Shown one piece after another: positions 52,840 through 62,119 of a stretch of DNA of 64,000 bases. The stretch's first letter is position 1. Every line of letters begins with the position of its first letter. The stretch lies in NCBI RefSeq assembly GCF_016587435.1, contig NZ_BNJJ01000017.1, positions 62,001-126,000 of the forward strand. Direction: 5' to 3'. The position numbers and the translations under genes were made by a program. The notes beneath the pieces are model-generated. The model made no database searches, was not told the origin of the DNA, and worked only from the letters and a program-made list of their open reading frames with translations. Origin of the DNA: Dictyobacter formicarum. Lineage in GTDB: Bacteria; Chloroflexota; Ktedonobacteria; Ktedonobacterales; Ktedonobacteraceae.

Positions 52840-53367
52840 ATGCCTGTGTTACGACGCGTGCTTAGTGGAAGTCGTTATCTGATCCTGATCGCGGTAGCGG
52901 GCTCGTTACTAGCCTCTATTATTCTCCTACTCTACGGAGCGGCAATGATAGTAAAACTAGCCATAGAGGTTGCTACTCATCCTATTTTTACCACCGAAGA
53001 TGCCAAACCCCTGGCAGTAGCGTGTATTGAAGTCATTGACCTGTTCTTATTAGCCACGGTTCTTTATATTATAGCATTAGGGCTCTATGAGCTTTTTATT
53101 GGCGCTGATCTCCCCACCCTTCCCTGGTTGATAATCAATACTCTCGATGATTTGAAGGTCCGGCTGATTGGCGTCGTCATTGTACTTTTGTCCGTAACCT
53201 TTCTTGCTTCCGTTGTCGAGTGGAAAGGTAACACCAATATACTCACCCTTGGAGCAGGTATTGGCCTCGTCTTACTGGCGCTGGGCTATATTCTCAGGCA
53301 AGTAGATACCACTCATATGCCAGACGAGCAGGGACCTTTGCATGAGCCAATAAGGGTCCCTGAGTAG
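52840..53367 (+). CDS. YqhA/UPF0114-family membrane protein
   Basis: A 175-residue protein with four hydrophobic helices: YLILIAVAGSLLASIILLLYG, VIDLFLLATVLYIIALGLYELF, VRLIGVVIVLLSVTFLASVVEW and a last helix near 145-162. The loop GADLPTLPWLIINTLDDLK and the terminal layout match UPF0114. Function of the family is unknown. GAAGGA precedes the ATG. Monocistronic. Confidence 0.85.
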   Translation: MPVLRRVLSGSRYLILIAVAGSLLASIILLLYGAAMIVKLAIEVATHPIFTTEDAKPLAVACIEVIDLFLLATVLYIIALGLYELFIGADLPTLPWLIINTLDDLKVRLIGVVIVLLSVTFLASVVEWKGNTNILTLGAGIGLVLLALGYILRQVDTTHMPDEQGPLHEPIRVPE

Positions 53368-53690
53368 CACGCTACAAGCGTAGCTGCTGAATGGAAAAGC
53401 TGGACCCGAGACCTGCACTGATCCCCCTTCCGTAGTTAACGCTAAAGCTGGATAAACAGTATTATCGCGTTTGATTAATGCTGTAACCAGGCCTATATCC
53501 TGGGTGCATCAGGGCTCAATTCCAAACTAGCGGAACTGATAGTGTCAGCATTGGTCCTGCTGAACACAACGACATGCTGATTCATTTTGATTATGCGGGA
53601 TAATACATCTTGCAAGAGCATATAGATGAGAATGTACCATCCAGTGTTCCTAATATTGGATGAGAATTTGACCACTATTACTGCTAAGTA
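53368..53690. other. Spacer, nothing recognised
   Basis: About 320 bases without gene signals between the UPF0114 gene and the candidate short RNA. Confidence 0.4.
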
Positions 53691-53691
53691 A

Positions 53692-53767
53692 TGCTATAAT
53701 TATAGATATGCTTTCAGGCAATCATTGCGTTTATGCTGTTAGCAGACCTGCAATGGTTGCTTTTTTG
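53692..53767 (+). ncRNA. Candidate 60-base RNA with its own promoter and terminator
   Basis: An extended -10 box TGCTATAAT (53692-53700) is followed about 17 bases later by a terminator hairpin: gcaatcattgc (53718-53728) with gcaatggttgc (53750-53760) and TTTTTT. The transcript would be about 60 bases and contain no ORF. It precedes the pseudokinase gene by about 150 bases. Confidence 0.45.
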
Positions 53768-53920
53768 TGCGAGCGTGCAGAAACGGATATAAAAAATTCA
53801 GCATAAGCAAGCGGCAAACACTATATTTTACAAGCTAAATAAAATAGTTGACGTTATCATATTATTTACGTAAAATAGGTGATCGGAAAACCTATTACTA
53901 TACTTTTGGAGGCCCTCTGT

Positions 53921-55804
53921 ATGGTAGATCAATCACTTATTATTGGGCGACAATTAGGCAATTATCGTGTGGAAGGCCTTATTGGACAAAATAGTATTAG
54001 TGAAGTATATCGAGGAACACACGTACAACTGCGCAGGCAGGCGACGATCAAAATCTGGCATTTGCAGCTAAACGATAGCGAGTGGCAAATGTTTTGGCGT
54101 GAGGTGCAAGCACTTTCCCAACTCGACCATGAACATATTTTACGGATCCGGGATGTCGGCAGGGAGCATGGTGTGCCATTGTTGGTGATGGAAGATATCG
54201 CTAATAGTACACTGAGACAGCGCTTAAGAGATGGGCAGCACTTACCTCTCTCCATTGTTATTACTTATATCAAACAGCTTGCTGAGGCCCTCCAATACAT
54301 TCACGACCATCGCCTGGCCCATTTGAACATCAAGCCAGAAAATATTTTGCTGGACGGCCAGAACAACGTGATCTTAAGTGACATCCGTATTGGCACCATC
54401 GTGCGCCACCTGGCTGCCAAAAATAATCCTATGCCCTTGAGCAACATCCAGTATATGGCACCTGAGCAGGTAATGAATCAACCCCATATTACCAGCGACC
54501 AGTATGCATTGGCTGCTGTGGCCTATGAGTGGTTGTGTGGACGTCCACCATTTCAAGGATCATATAGTGCAATCATCGAAAAACACCGCACGCTACCCCC
54601 ACCATCTTTGCTTGATCAGTTGCAGGCACTGCCAGAAGAAGTAGAGCGCACTTTGTTTAGGGCTCTGGCCAAAGATCCTGCTCAGCGCTTCCCGCGCATC
54701 ACAGATTTTGCTAATGCCCTGGAGCAAGCCAGTTATCAGAAGCCAAAAGCGCGTAACACCGCATATATGACCAACGAAATAAGTCCGATGGCCGATCAAG
54801 CGCAGCGAACAGCGCCCCCTCATCCACAATTTGTGCGTTCCTTTCCATCTTCGTTGCGTCCAAAAATGAATCTTACCTCATCGGCACTGAGCACCGGACC
54901 CTTCTGTACGCTACGCGAGCCCGTATTGAGCCTGGACTGGTCCGCGGATGGCAAGCACATAGTCACCGCAGCCGATGGTAGAAATATTTCTATCTGGGAT
55001 ATCGCAACCAGGAAAGTCGTCAAAACCTATCAGAGGCATCGAGGCAAAGTGCAGATGGTCGCCTGGGGACCGCAAGAGATGCGCCCCATGGTCGCCTCGG
55101 CCAGTAGCGAAGGGAACATCCAGGTCTGGAATGTCAACTCAGGTATGCAACAGGCATCCTGGCTCGAAGATGCACCTATCCGCTATTTTGCCTGGTCACC
55201 GGATGGTCAATTTATTGTCTCGATCAACATGGCGGGCAACAACATCAAGATCTGGGATGTCAAAACCGGACGACTCGTGATCCAGTACAAAAGTAAAATC
55301 CAGCAACTTCAGGCCCTGGATTGGTCGACGGATGGAGCCTACATAGTCGCCGCCAGTAAAGAAGGCTCGATGCAAATGTGGTTTGTCGGAACCGGAATGG
55401 ATGGAGATCGAGACTCACTGAAGCGCGAGCAAACTCGCGTATACCAGAGAACGGCGGTCAGCAATATTAACGCCCTCGATTGGTCACCAAACAAAAAACT
55501 GCTAGCCTATGGGGGTGGCAACAACAGCGTCGACATCTGGAACCCGATTACTGGTATCTCGCCAGTTCATTACGGTCAGCACAAAGGACCTATTCACGCT
55601 ATCCAGTGGTCGCCCGACGGCTCGATTATTGCCTCCGCCAGTGCCGACAAATCGGTACAGGTCTGGGATGCCAACAACGGCAAAACGATTTATAGCTATC
55701 AGCATCATTCTGACGCAGTCAATGCCGTCAAGTGGTCGCCGGACGGCAAACTGCTCGCCTCTGGCAGCAGTGATAGGACCATTCATATCTGGAGTCCCAG
55801 CTAA
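53921..55804 (+). CDS. Serine/threonine kinase-like (probable pseudokinase) fused to WD40 repeats
   Basis: A 627-residue protein. Residues 10-285 are a Hanks-type kinase fold: LGNYRVEGLIGQNSISEVYR, Lys44 in ATIKIW, HEHILRIRDVG, YMAPEQV and SDQYALAAVAYEWLCGRPPF. The catalytic loop reads HLNIKPENILL, so the Asp of HRD is Asn136 and the Arg is Leu. The DFG motif reads DIR (154-156), and the glycine loop has lost its glycines. It is probably catalytically dead or strongly impaired. Residues 330-627 carry about seven WD40 blades (LDWSADGKHIVTAADGRNIS, IQWSPDGSIIASASADKSVQ). There is no membrane helix between them. The ATG at 53921 follows GGAGG by eight bases. Confidence 0.92.
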   Translation: MVDQSLIIGRQLGNYRVEGLIGQNSISEVYRGTHVQLRRQATIKIWHLQLNDSEWQMFWREVQALSQLDHEHILRIRDVGREHGVPLLVMEDIANSTLRQRLRDGQHLPLSIVITYIKQLAEALQYIHDHRLAHLNIKPENILLDGQNNVILSDIRIGTIVRHLAAKNNPMPLSNIQYMAPEQVMNQPHITSDQYALAAVAYEWLCGRPPFQGSYSAIIEKHRTLPPPSLLDQLQALPEEVERTLFRALAKDPAQRFPRITDFANALEQASYQKPKARNTAYMTNEISPMADQAQRTAPPHPQFVRSFPSSLRPKMNLTSSALSTGPFCTLREPVLSLDWSADGKHIVTAADGRNISIWDIATRKVVKTYQRHRGKVQMVAWGPQEMRPMVASASSEGNIQVWNVNSGMQQASWLEDAPIRYFAWSPDGQFIVSINMAGNNIKIWDVKTGRLVIQYKSKIQQLQALDWSTDGAYIVAASKEGSMQMWFVGTGMDGDRDSLKREQTRVYQRTAVSNINALDWSPNKKLLAYGGGNNSVDIWNPITGISPVHYGQHKGPIHAIQWSPDGSIIASASADKSVQVWDANNGKTIYSYQHHSDAVNAVKWSPDGKLLASGSSDRTIHIWSPS

Positions 55805-55837
55805 CGCAACGAGGACCAGGCAAGCCATCGAACGCAA

Positions 55838-56005
55838 CAAGAAACACGAACTCGTGGGTGCGCCCTTTGCGGGCGCTTTTTAACCTTCAATCTCGAGAAA
55901 TAAACAATAATAACGTTATGCGTCGAGTCAAACCGCTCCCGATCGTTTTTCAGGAGCGGTTTCGAGCGAGAAGCAAGGAAGCGCCCGCAAGGGGCGCACC
56001 TACGA
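55838..56005. repeat. Multi-arm intergenic repeat, copy A3
   Basis: Outer stem gtgggt (55854-55859) with acctac (55998-56003). Arm 1 is gcgccc-tttgc-gggcgc (55860-55876), the middle hairpin is aaccgctcc / ggagcggtt (55931-55961), and arm 3 is gcgccc-gcaag-gggcgc (55981-55997). This is the same order as copy A1. The leading acaagaaacacga matches A1 and A2. The CTA at 56000-56002 is the TAG stop of mgsA. Confidence 0.85.
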
Positions 56006-56491
56006 AGCTGTCCCTAATGGGAACGGTAGTTTTGTTTTCACCTCGATAGCCTGTTCCTGGAAGTTGTGTTCCAGGTAATGCTGGTAGTCAGGGAGGTATG
56101 GCTGGTACTCATTGTACATGAGAGTAGACGAAATCAAGAAATCAGCTGACGCACGGTTACAGGCAACAGGAATATTCCAGACGACCGCGATGCGCAGGAG
56201 AGCCTTTACATCTGGATCATGTGGTTGCTGCTCAAGGGGGTCCCAAAAGAAGATCAGTACATCAATCTCCTGCATCGAAATCTTCGCTCCGATTTGCTGG
56301 TCCCCACCGAGCGGTCCACTTTGCAATTTGTGAATAGGATAACCAAGTTCTTGCTCTAACAATTTGCCTGTTGTACCAGTGGCATACAACTCATGCTGGG
56401 CCAGAAAATGTCGGTTAAATCTAGCCCAATCCAGGATATCGCGTTTCTTATTGTTATGCGCGATGATAGCAATGCGTTTAGTCTGTTGCAA
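56000..56491 (-). CDS. mgsA: Methylglyoxal synthase
   Basis: A 163-residue enzyme turning dihydroxyacetone phosphate into methylglyoxal and phosphate. Family residues are present: IAIIAHNNKKRDIL, the phosphate-binding TGTTGKLL, the SGPLGGDQQIGAKI block, the catalytic Asp in FFWDPLEQQPHDPDVKALLR, and NIPVACNRASADFLI. The start is TTG at 56491, seven bases after AAAGGAG, with no nearby ATG. Its stop codon is supplied by repeat A3. Confidence 0.93.
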   Translation of the reverse strand: MQQTKRIAIIAHNNKKRDILDWARFNRHFLAQHELYATGTTGKLLEQELGYPIHKLQSGPLGGDQQIGAKISMQEIDVLIFFWDPLEQQPHDPDVKALLRIAVVWNIPVACNRASADFLISSTLMYNEYQPYLPDYQHYLEHNFQEQAIEVKTKLPFPLGTAS

Positions 56492-56864
56492 TGGAAATCT
56501 CCTTTATGCATACCAGAAGGTGTGCCTCTTTATTCATCTCCGACCGACGTCCCCGCATAATTCGACCAGAAAAACAGTCAATACAGACATGATCTAGCGA
56601 AGGGAACATGTAACAGTCATGTGTACGTCGGCACGTTGAATTGGGCACATATAAGCTATTTGCTATCTTGCTGCCGTGCAAGTATCAAAGAGAACAGAAT
56701 CAAGGAGGTATCGTTACCAGGAAGGAGCGTTCCAGCGAAAGGTAGTAATCTCGCTACAATACAAGACGCGAGAATATGAATACCTGCTGCGTTAGCCATT
56801 TTAGCTATTGAAAAACCAACTATGGTTATTCACATTCAATTTGTATCATATAGGCCGGGTATTT
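56492..56864. other. Spacer, nothing recognised
   Basis: About 370 bases upstream of mgsA with no supportable gene. AAGGAGG-like strings at 56703 and 56720 are not followed by an ORF. Confidence 0.4.
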
Positions 56865-57037
56865 GTCAAGCAAGCACAGCCGTAGGTTGTTCTCTTTTCG
56901 TGGTGTGTTCTCTTCGTGTTGTCATCTCTAAATGAAATGCATTGCCCCTTACTGTCACTTTTAACCTTAAAGATCGAAAAATATTTTAGAAGTATTATCG
57001 AGTGGGAAGCAAGTGAGCGCCCGTAAGGGCGCATCTA
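56865..57037. repeat. Multi-arm intergenic repeat, copy A4 (divergent)
   Basis: The left half (gccgtaggttg... then tctctaaatgaaatgcattg) matches the A1 flank. The right half has gcgccc-gtaa-gggcgc-atcta (57017-57037). The CTA at 57035-57037 is the TAG stop of the MaoC-like gene. The inner arms are degraded. Confidence 0.65.
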
Positions 57038-57487
57038 TTCGCGTACCACGAGGGTTGTTCTGGTATTCAGCACTGGTTGGTTATGTTGGTTGACATAACG
57101 CGTCTCTAGCGTCAGGATATCCAGCGAATGGCCGCCACTGCCTGGGCGGGTCTTGCCATCAACCAGGGTAGTAGTGCCGGTCAGTACATCGTTGGGATAG
57201 ATCGGGGCCAGGTATTCATACTCCTCTTCGCCATGCAGGATACGAGCCACATTTATGCCCAGTTCCGCCATGCTGGTTCCGCGCTGCTGATTGCCCCAGA
57301 AGCTAAACATGGTCGGCGTCGTCGGCGAAATGGGAACATCGGGATAGCCCGCAGCCTGCGCGGCTTCATGGCTATGGTAGATAGGATTCATATCGCCGAT
57401 CGCCGTGGTCAATTCATGAATTTTGTTCGGTTGCACTTCATAGGTGAAGGGAGCGAACCTATAGCCAATCTTTCTGGTATCAAACAT
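57035..57487 (-). CDS. MaoC-like / FAS1-type hot-dog dehydratase (N-terminal domain protein)
   Basis: A 150-residue single hot-dog domain. MFDTRKIGYRFAPFTYEVQP and the hydratase-like DMNPIYHSHEAAQAAGYPDVP segment match the MaoC dehydratase N-terminal family. The family hydrates enoyl-CoA or dehydrates 3-hydroxyacyl-CoA, often as a partner of a second small hot-dog protein, which is not seen here. AAAGGAG precedes the ATG. It is the last gene of the acyl-CoA operon, 21 bases after the SDR gene. Confidence 0.82.
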   Translation of the reverse strand: MFDTRKIGYRFAPFTYEVQPNKIHELTTAIGDMNPIYHSHEAAQAAGYPDVPISPTTPTMFSFWGNQQRGTSMAELGINVARILHGEEEYEYLAPIYPNDVLTGTTTLVDGKTRPGSGGHSLDILTLETRYVNQHNQPVLNTRTTLVVRE

Positions 57488-57508
57488 ATCGGGCTCCTTT
57501 GCGCGAAC

Positions 57509-58267
57509 TTAGCGCGGACCACCGGCGACGTAGATGATCTGACCGCTGACATAGCCTGACTCTTCGGACGCCAGGAAGTTAATGACATTAGCGACATCGC
57601 GTGGCTGGCCCACACGGCGCACAGGAATCGCCTTGGAGGCCGCATCAATGCGTTCCTGAGGATCAAAACCCATGCGGCGCGCCGTCGCACGCGTCATCTC
57701 GGTATCGATAAAGCCCGGAGCAACCGCGTTCGCCGTAATCCCGAAAGGTCCCAGTTCGATGGCCAGCGTGCGCGTCAGCCCCTGGAGTCCAGCTTTGGCG
57801 GCGGAATAATTGCTCTGACCACGATTGCCCAGGGCGGACGTGGACGACAGCGAGATGATGCGCCCATACTTTTGTTTGACCATGTGTACCTGGGCCGCGC
57901 GGCTACAAAGGAACGCTCCACGCAGATGCACATTCATGACCGTTTCCCAGTCATCATCGGTCATTTTAAAGAGCAAATTGTCGCGCGTCACCCCGGCATT
58001 ATTGACCAGGATATCCAGGCGCCCGAAGCGCTCGACCGCTTGCTGGATGGCCGACTCTACCGCGTCTTTCTCGGTCACGTTACAAGGGACTGCCAGCGCC
58101 TGTGCGCCAATCTTCTCTATTTCAGCCACCACTTGCTGGCAGCTATCGGTATCGATATCGGCCACCACGACCTGCGCATCATCCTCAGCCAGGCGCAGAG
58201 CGGTGGCCGCTCCAATACCTCTACCAGCACCGGTGACAAAAGCTACTCGTCCATCAAGTTTACCCAT
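57509..58267 (-). CDS. Short-chain dehydrogenase (FabG-like 3-oxoacyl reductase)
   Basis: A 252-residue SDR. It has the cofactor motif VTGAGRGIGAATAL, the NNAG motif in ILVNNAGVTRDN, the catalytic Ser in SLSSTSALG and the YSAAKAG Tyr/Lys. C-terminal AVAPGFIDTEMT and SGQIIYVAGG are typical of FabG-like enzymes. In this operon it probably acts as a 3-hydroxyacyl-CoA dehydrogenase. Asp in VVADID at the end of beta-2 favours NAD+. The ATG at 58267 follows AAAGGA; a longer frame has no ribosome site. Confidence 0.92.
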   Translation of the reverse strand: MGKLDGRVAFVTGAGRGIGAATALRLAEDDAQVVVADIDTDSCQQVVAEIEKIGAQALAVPCNVTEKDAVESAIQQAVERFGRLDILVNNAGVTRDNLLFKMTDDDWETVMNVHLRGAFLCSRAAQVHMVKQKYGRIISLSSTSALGNRGQSNYSAAKAGLQGLTRTLAIELGPFGITANAVAPGFIDTEMTRATARRMGFDPQERIDAASKAIPVRRVGQPRDVANVINFLASEESGYVSGQIIYVAGGPR

Positions 58268-58361
58268 GATTACATGTCCTTTCCTATCTATCGGCATAGA
58301 AATAATGAGATTGTTATTATGCCTGCCTGTTGTTACATAGAGCAAGCCAGCGGGTAGGATG

Positions 58362-60503
58362 TTACTCTTGCCAGCTGATCAGCACATCCAGGGCCTCAAT
58401 CAAGCCAGCCTGAACCAGCAGAGGATTGATTTCCAGCGCGCTCAAATGAGGTCCTAAGGCCAGCGCGAGCGTGCAGATGCGATGGATGACCTGGCCAAGT
58501 TGCGGCAGGTCGACAGCCTCCTGGCCACGTGCGCCACGCAGCAGAGCCGCGCCGCGCAGTTCATCCAGCATGGTGAGGATCTCAGAAGGTTGAACCGGCA
58601 GCACACGGACCGCCGTATCGTTGAGCACCTCCGTCCAGACGCCTCCCAGGCCGAGCGTGAGCACAAGGCCCCAGATAGGGTCGCGCACAATGCCGACCAA
58701 CAGCTCAAGGCCGCGTGGACGCATCGGCGTGACTAGAATGCCCTCAATCTCTACCTCTGGAGCCTGGTCCTGAACACGTTTCAGCATAGCGCCAAAGGCT
58801 GTAGAGACCTCTTCTTCCGTCCGCAAATTAAGCGCGACACCTCCAATATCGCTTTTATGAGGCAGCACCGGCGATTGTATCTTGAGCGCGACAGGTAGAC
58901 CCAGCGTACGAGCAGCCGAAACCGCCGCCTCGACCGTCGTAGCCAGTTGTCCCGGCACCAGTGGAATGGAGGCCTGCTGCAGGAGCGAGCGAGCACGCGC
59001 TTCCGACCACGTTCCGCTGGTAGGCTCGAAGGTCAGAGATGGCAGCGGCGTCCTCACCTGCGCTGCATTCTCCTGGGGAGCCTGAAATTGTTCAGACCAC
59101 CAGAGGAATCTACCCAGGGCGCGCACACCATGTTCCAATCCGGCGATAAAGTGCAGGCCAGTACGCTCGACCACCACGCGTGTCGTTGCCGGCAGATCCA
59201 TGCAGGTATTGGTGGTAAGAATGACCGGGCACGGCGCCGCGCGGATAATGCGGGTCAGATTATCATAGAGCGGCAGCGTCGTGGCCAGCGTCTCGGGCGT
59301 AGGCTCGCGACCCCCCTCAACGGTCGTGAGATTCAGCACGAAATCGATGTTAGGATCATTAACTACCACCTCAAGCGCACGCTGCTGTAGCGTCGCATCC
59401 ACCACCACATAGCCGGTCACATCCAGCGGATTATGGCTGGTGGAGAACGGGGGCAGCACCGACTGCAGCTGTTCTATGGTCGTGGAAGCGAATTCTGGCA
59501 CCTGTAATCCCACCTCTTCTGCCAGGTCCGAAATAATGTCGCAAGCACCGCCGGATGGAGTGACGACTCCCATGCGGCGTCCCGGGAGTGGCTGGCTATA
59601 GCCTGCCAGGGCAGCGGTCGTCAACAGATCTTCAAGAGAGGAGACGCGGATAATGCCGAGCTGGCGAAAGGCTGCCGCATTGATGGCATCATTCCCGACC
59701 AGCGCGCCAGTATGGGCCAGGGCGCTGCGTGAACTGGCCTCGCTCCTGCCGATCTTGAGCGCCACAATGGCCTTGCCGAGCGCGCGAGCCTTCTCAGCTA
59801 CGCGCCGCAACTCAGAGGGATGGCGCACGGACTCCAGGAAAAGCGCGATGGAGCGCGTAGACTCATCGTCGAGCAGATAGTCCACCACATCGGTCACGGA
59901 GATCATGCTTTCGTTGCCCATGGCGACCAGCAAGCTCAGGCCAATGGCATGTCCCTGGGCGAAGGCCAGTACCGCACTGGTGAGCGCGCCACTTTGCAGG
60001 ACCACCCCGACCGGACCGGCCTTGAGCGGCGGTGTAATGGGCAGACCATAGGGCGTAATCTGATCGGTGATATTAATGAAGCCATTGCCATTTGGACCCA
60101 GGATGGTCAGAGAATGAGCCCGAGCATAATCAAGCAAATCCTGCTCAAGCTGAGCGCCAGTATCGCCCGTCTCGCTAAAGCCGGAGGTCAACACGACGAA
60201 GCGCGTTGTACCCAGCTCAGCTGCCTCCTGCACAATAGGGAGCACGCGAGCCGTCGACACCATCACAAACGCCAGGCCCACCACCTCGGGCACATCGCGC
60301 AACGAGCGAAAGGCACGCTGACCATGCACAATCTCCCGATTGGGATTAATCAGGTAAACGGGACCTGAAAAGCCGAAATTCCTCAGATTATCAAAGGTAT
60401 AAATTGACCAGCGTGAACTATCGGTAGCTCCAATCAGCGCGATATTGCGTGGCCGAAAGAAGCGGTACAACTGCTCCGTTGTTATATGTCGGGATGGTAA
60501 CAT
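58362..60503 (-). CDS. ADP-forming acyl-CoA synthetase (acetate-CoA ligase type)
   Basis: A 713-residue fusion of the alpha and beta parts of NDP-forming acyl-CoA synthetase. The CoA-binding domain opens FFRPRNIALIGATD. Succinyl-CoA-ligase-like domains follow, with LGPNGNGFINI, the phospho-His in ALAHTGALVG and GVVTPSGGACDII. The C-terminal ATP-grasp domain carries LPVALKIQSPVLPHKSDIGG and ALEINPLLV. It links a carboxylic acid to CoA at the expense of ATP with ADP and phosphate as products. It lies 94 bases before the SDR gene. The ATG at 60503 follows GAGG by eight bases. Confidence 0.9.
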   Translation of the reverse strand: MLPSRHITTEQLYRFFRPRNIALIGATDSSRWSIYTFDNLRNFGFSGPVYLINPNREIVHGQRAFRSLRDVPEVVGLAFVMVSTARVLPIVQEAAELGTTRFVVLTSGFSETGDTGAQLEQDLLDYARAHSLTILGPNGNGFINITDQITPYGLPITPPLKAGPVGVVLQSGALTSAVLAFAQGHAIGLSLLVAMGNESMISVTDVVDYLLDDESTRSIALFLESVRHPSELRRVAEKARALGKAIVALKIGRSEASSRSALAHTGALVGNDAINAAAFRQLGIIRVSSLEDLLTTAALAGYSQPLPGRRMGVVTPSGGACDIISDLAEEVGLQVPEFASTTIEQLQSVLPPFSTSHNPLDVTGYVVVDATLQQRALEVVVNDPNIDFVLNLTTVEGGREPTPETLATTLPLYDNLTRIIRAAPCPVILTTNTCMDLPATTRVVVERTGLHFIAGLEHGVRALGRFLWWSEQFQAPQENAAQVRTPLPSLTFEPTSGTWSEARARSLLQQASIPLVPGQLATTVEAAVSAARTLGLPVALKIQSPVLPHKSDIGGVALNLRTEEEVSTAFGAMLKRVQDQAPEVEIEGILVTPMRPRGLELLVGIVRDPIWGLVLTLGLGGVWTEVLNDTAVRVLPVQPSEILTMLDELRGAALLRGARGQEAVDLPQLGQVIHRICTLALALGPHLSALEINPLLVQAGLIEALDVLISWQE

Positions 60504-60550
60504 CTTTATTACCTCGCACGCGGTGCCCACAAAGGGCACAAGCTCCGAAT

Positions 60551-60961
60551 CTATGGGATGATTCGAAAATAGGGGAGCGTGAGGTTTTCGTCGACGTTTT
60601 GGAAGACGACCTGCACTGGTGCTCCAATTTGAATGCGTTCATGGGGAGGGTCGACCAGGCGCGACATCAGGCGCACGCCCTCTTCCAGCTCGATGAGCGC
60701 GACAACAAATGGGGTAGCCGTGGCGAACGCTCCATATGCCTGGTGGACAACGGTGTAAGAATAGATGCTGCCCCTGCCGGTGGCGACAATCCAGTTCAAG
60801 GTCGCGGCATGGCAGTGCGGGCAGAGCGAGCGCGGATAGAATACCGCCTTTGAGCAGCTGGCGCAACGCTGGATACGCAGTTCACCCTGCGCCAGACCAT
60901 CCCAGTAGGGACGCGAATCGCTATCCTGCTGAAGCAGCGAGGCCGGCACTTGTTCAGGCAT
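60551..60961 (-). CDS. OB-fold/zinc-ribbon protein of the DUF35 family
   Basis: A 136-residue protein. An N-terminal helix is followed by a zinc ribbon (QRCASCSKAVFYPRSLCPHC, two CxxC pairs) and an OB-fold (GRGSIYSYTVVHQAYG, PFVVALIELEEGVRLMS). DUF35 proteins act as partners of thiolase-like or lipid-transfer proteins and probably bind acyl-CoA. It directly follows the thiolase gene. The start is ambiguous between ATG at 60961 and TTG at 60970, which begins right after the thiolase stop. Confidence 0.88.
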   Translation of the reverse strand: MPEQVPASLLQQDSDSRPYWDGLAQGELRIQRCASCSKAVFYPRSLCPHCHAATLNWIVATGRGSIYSYTVVHQAYGAFATATPFVVALIELEEGVRLMSRLVDPPHERIQIGAPVQVVFQNVDENLTLPYFRIIP

Positions 60962-60970
60962 AATGTTCAA

Positions 60971-62119
60971 TTAATCCTTTCCCAGAATAACCGTCGCGGC
61001 CGACGAGAGCACTCCTCCGGTTCCGTGGGCCAGCGCGACGCGCGCGCCCTCGACCTGGCGTGAGCCACATTCACCACGCAACTGCCGCGCCGCCTCAATT
61101 AGTAAGAAGATACCATACATGCCAGGATGGCAGTAAGAGAGTCCACCGCCATTGGTGTTCATTGGGAAGGGGCCGCCGGGAGCCGTCCGCTGTCCACTGA
61201 CAAAGGCTCCGCCCTCGCCCGGGCCACAAAAGCCCAGCGCCTCCAGGGTCAGCAGCACCGTAATCGTGAACGAATCATAGATTTCAGCCACATCGATGTC
61301 GTTCGGCGTCATCCCGGCTCTGGCGAAGGCCGCTTTACCAGAAGCAATAGCCGCTTGATGGGTAGCCAGATCAGGCATGTTCGCGATAGTATTATGGGTA
61401 TGCGACTCGCCGTGGCCGAGGATCCAGACCGGCGGCTTACGCGTGGAGCGAGCCCTGTCGGCTGAAGCGACAACGACCGCGCCCCCGCCATCCGTTACCA
61501 GGCAGCAATCCAGCAAGTGTAGCGGCTCAGCCACCCAGCGAGAATTCAGCACATCGGCAATACTGATCGGCTCGCGCATCATGGCCTTCTCGTTCATTGT
61601 AGCCCATTTTCTCGTGGCCACCGCCACCTCGGCCAGCTGCTCACTGGTCGTACCATATTCATGCATATGGCGCATCGCCGCCAGAGCGTAAGCTCCCACG
61701 GGAGTCGGCAGACCAAAGAGCGGCTCGAATTGTTCTGTCAGCTTAAAGGAGGCAGGACTGCGCTGACGCGAGCGATCGGAGCGTTGCGTGCTGCCATACG
61801 TAATCAAGGCCACATCGAAGAGTCCCGCCTCAATGCCAGCCAGCGCATGCCCGATATGGGTTTCAAAGGAAGAGCCACCAATGTTCGTTGAATCGGTATA
61901 CTCAGGCTGGATGCCCAGATATTCGGCCAGCATCAGATTGGGGGACCAGGCCCAGTTGCCAGCGCCGAACAGCGCCTCAACATCATCGAAGGTCAGCCCT
62001 GCATCATCCAGCGCGGCCCGAGCCGCTTGCGCTTGCAGTTGGAGCACCGTTTTATCCGGGGTGCGACCGAGATCTGACTCGGCCACTCCGACAATGGCTG
62101 CTCCACGTGAGGGGCCCAT
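60971..62119 (-). CDS. Thiolase-fold acetyl-CoA acetyltransferase / lipid-transfer-type protein
   Basis: A 382-residue protein. AAIVGVAESDLGRTPDKTVL and DDAGLTFDDVEALF open the thiolase fold. The nucleophile position reads NIGGSSFETHIGHAL, with Ser in place of the usual Cys, as in SCP-x-like aldolase/lipid-transfer subfamilies. GGGLSYCHPGMYGIFLLIEA and the final ALAHGTGGVLSSAATVIL lie at the C-terminus. With the DUF35 gene beside it, an aldolase- or thiolase-type cleavage of a branched acyl-CoA is likely. Its ATG overlaps the dehydrogenase stop (TAATG), so the two are coupled. Confidence 0.85.
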   Translation of the reverse strand: MGPSRGAAIVGVAESDLGRTPDKTVLQLQAQAARAALDDAGLTFDDVEALFGAGNWAWSPNLMLAEYLGIQPEYTDSTNIGGSSFETHIGHALAGIEAGLFDVALITYGSTQRSDRSRQRSPASFKLTEQFEPLFGLPTPVGAYALAAMRHMHEYGTTSEQLAEVAVATRKWATMNEKAMMREPISIADVLNSRWVAEPLHLLDCCLVTDGGGAVVVASADRARSTRKPPVWILGHGESHTHNTIANMPDLATHQAAIASGKAAFARAGMTPNDIDVAEIYDSFTITVLLTLEALGFCGPGEGGAFVSGQRTAPGGPFPMNTNGGGLSYCHPGMYGIFLLIEAARQLRGECGSRQVEGARVALAHGTGGVLSSAATVILGKD

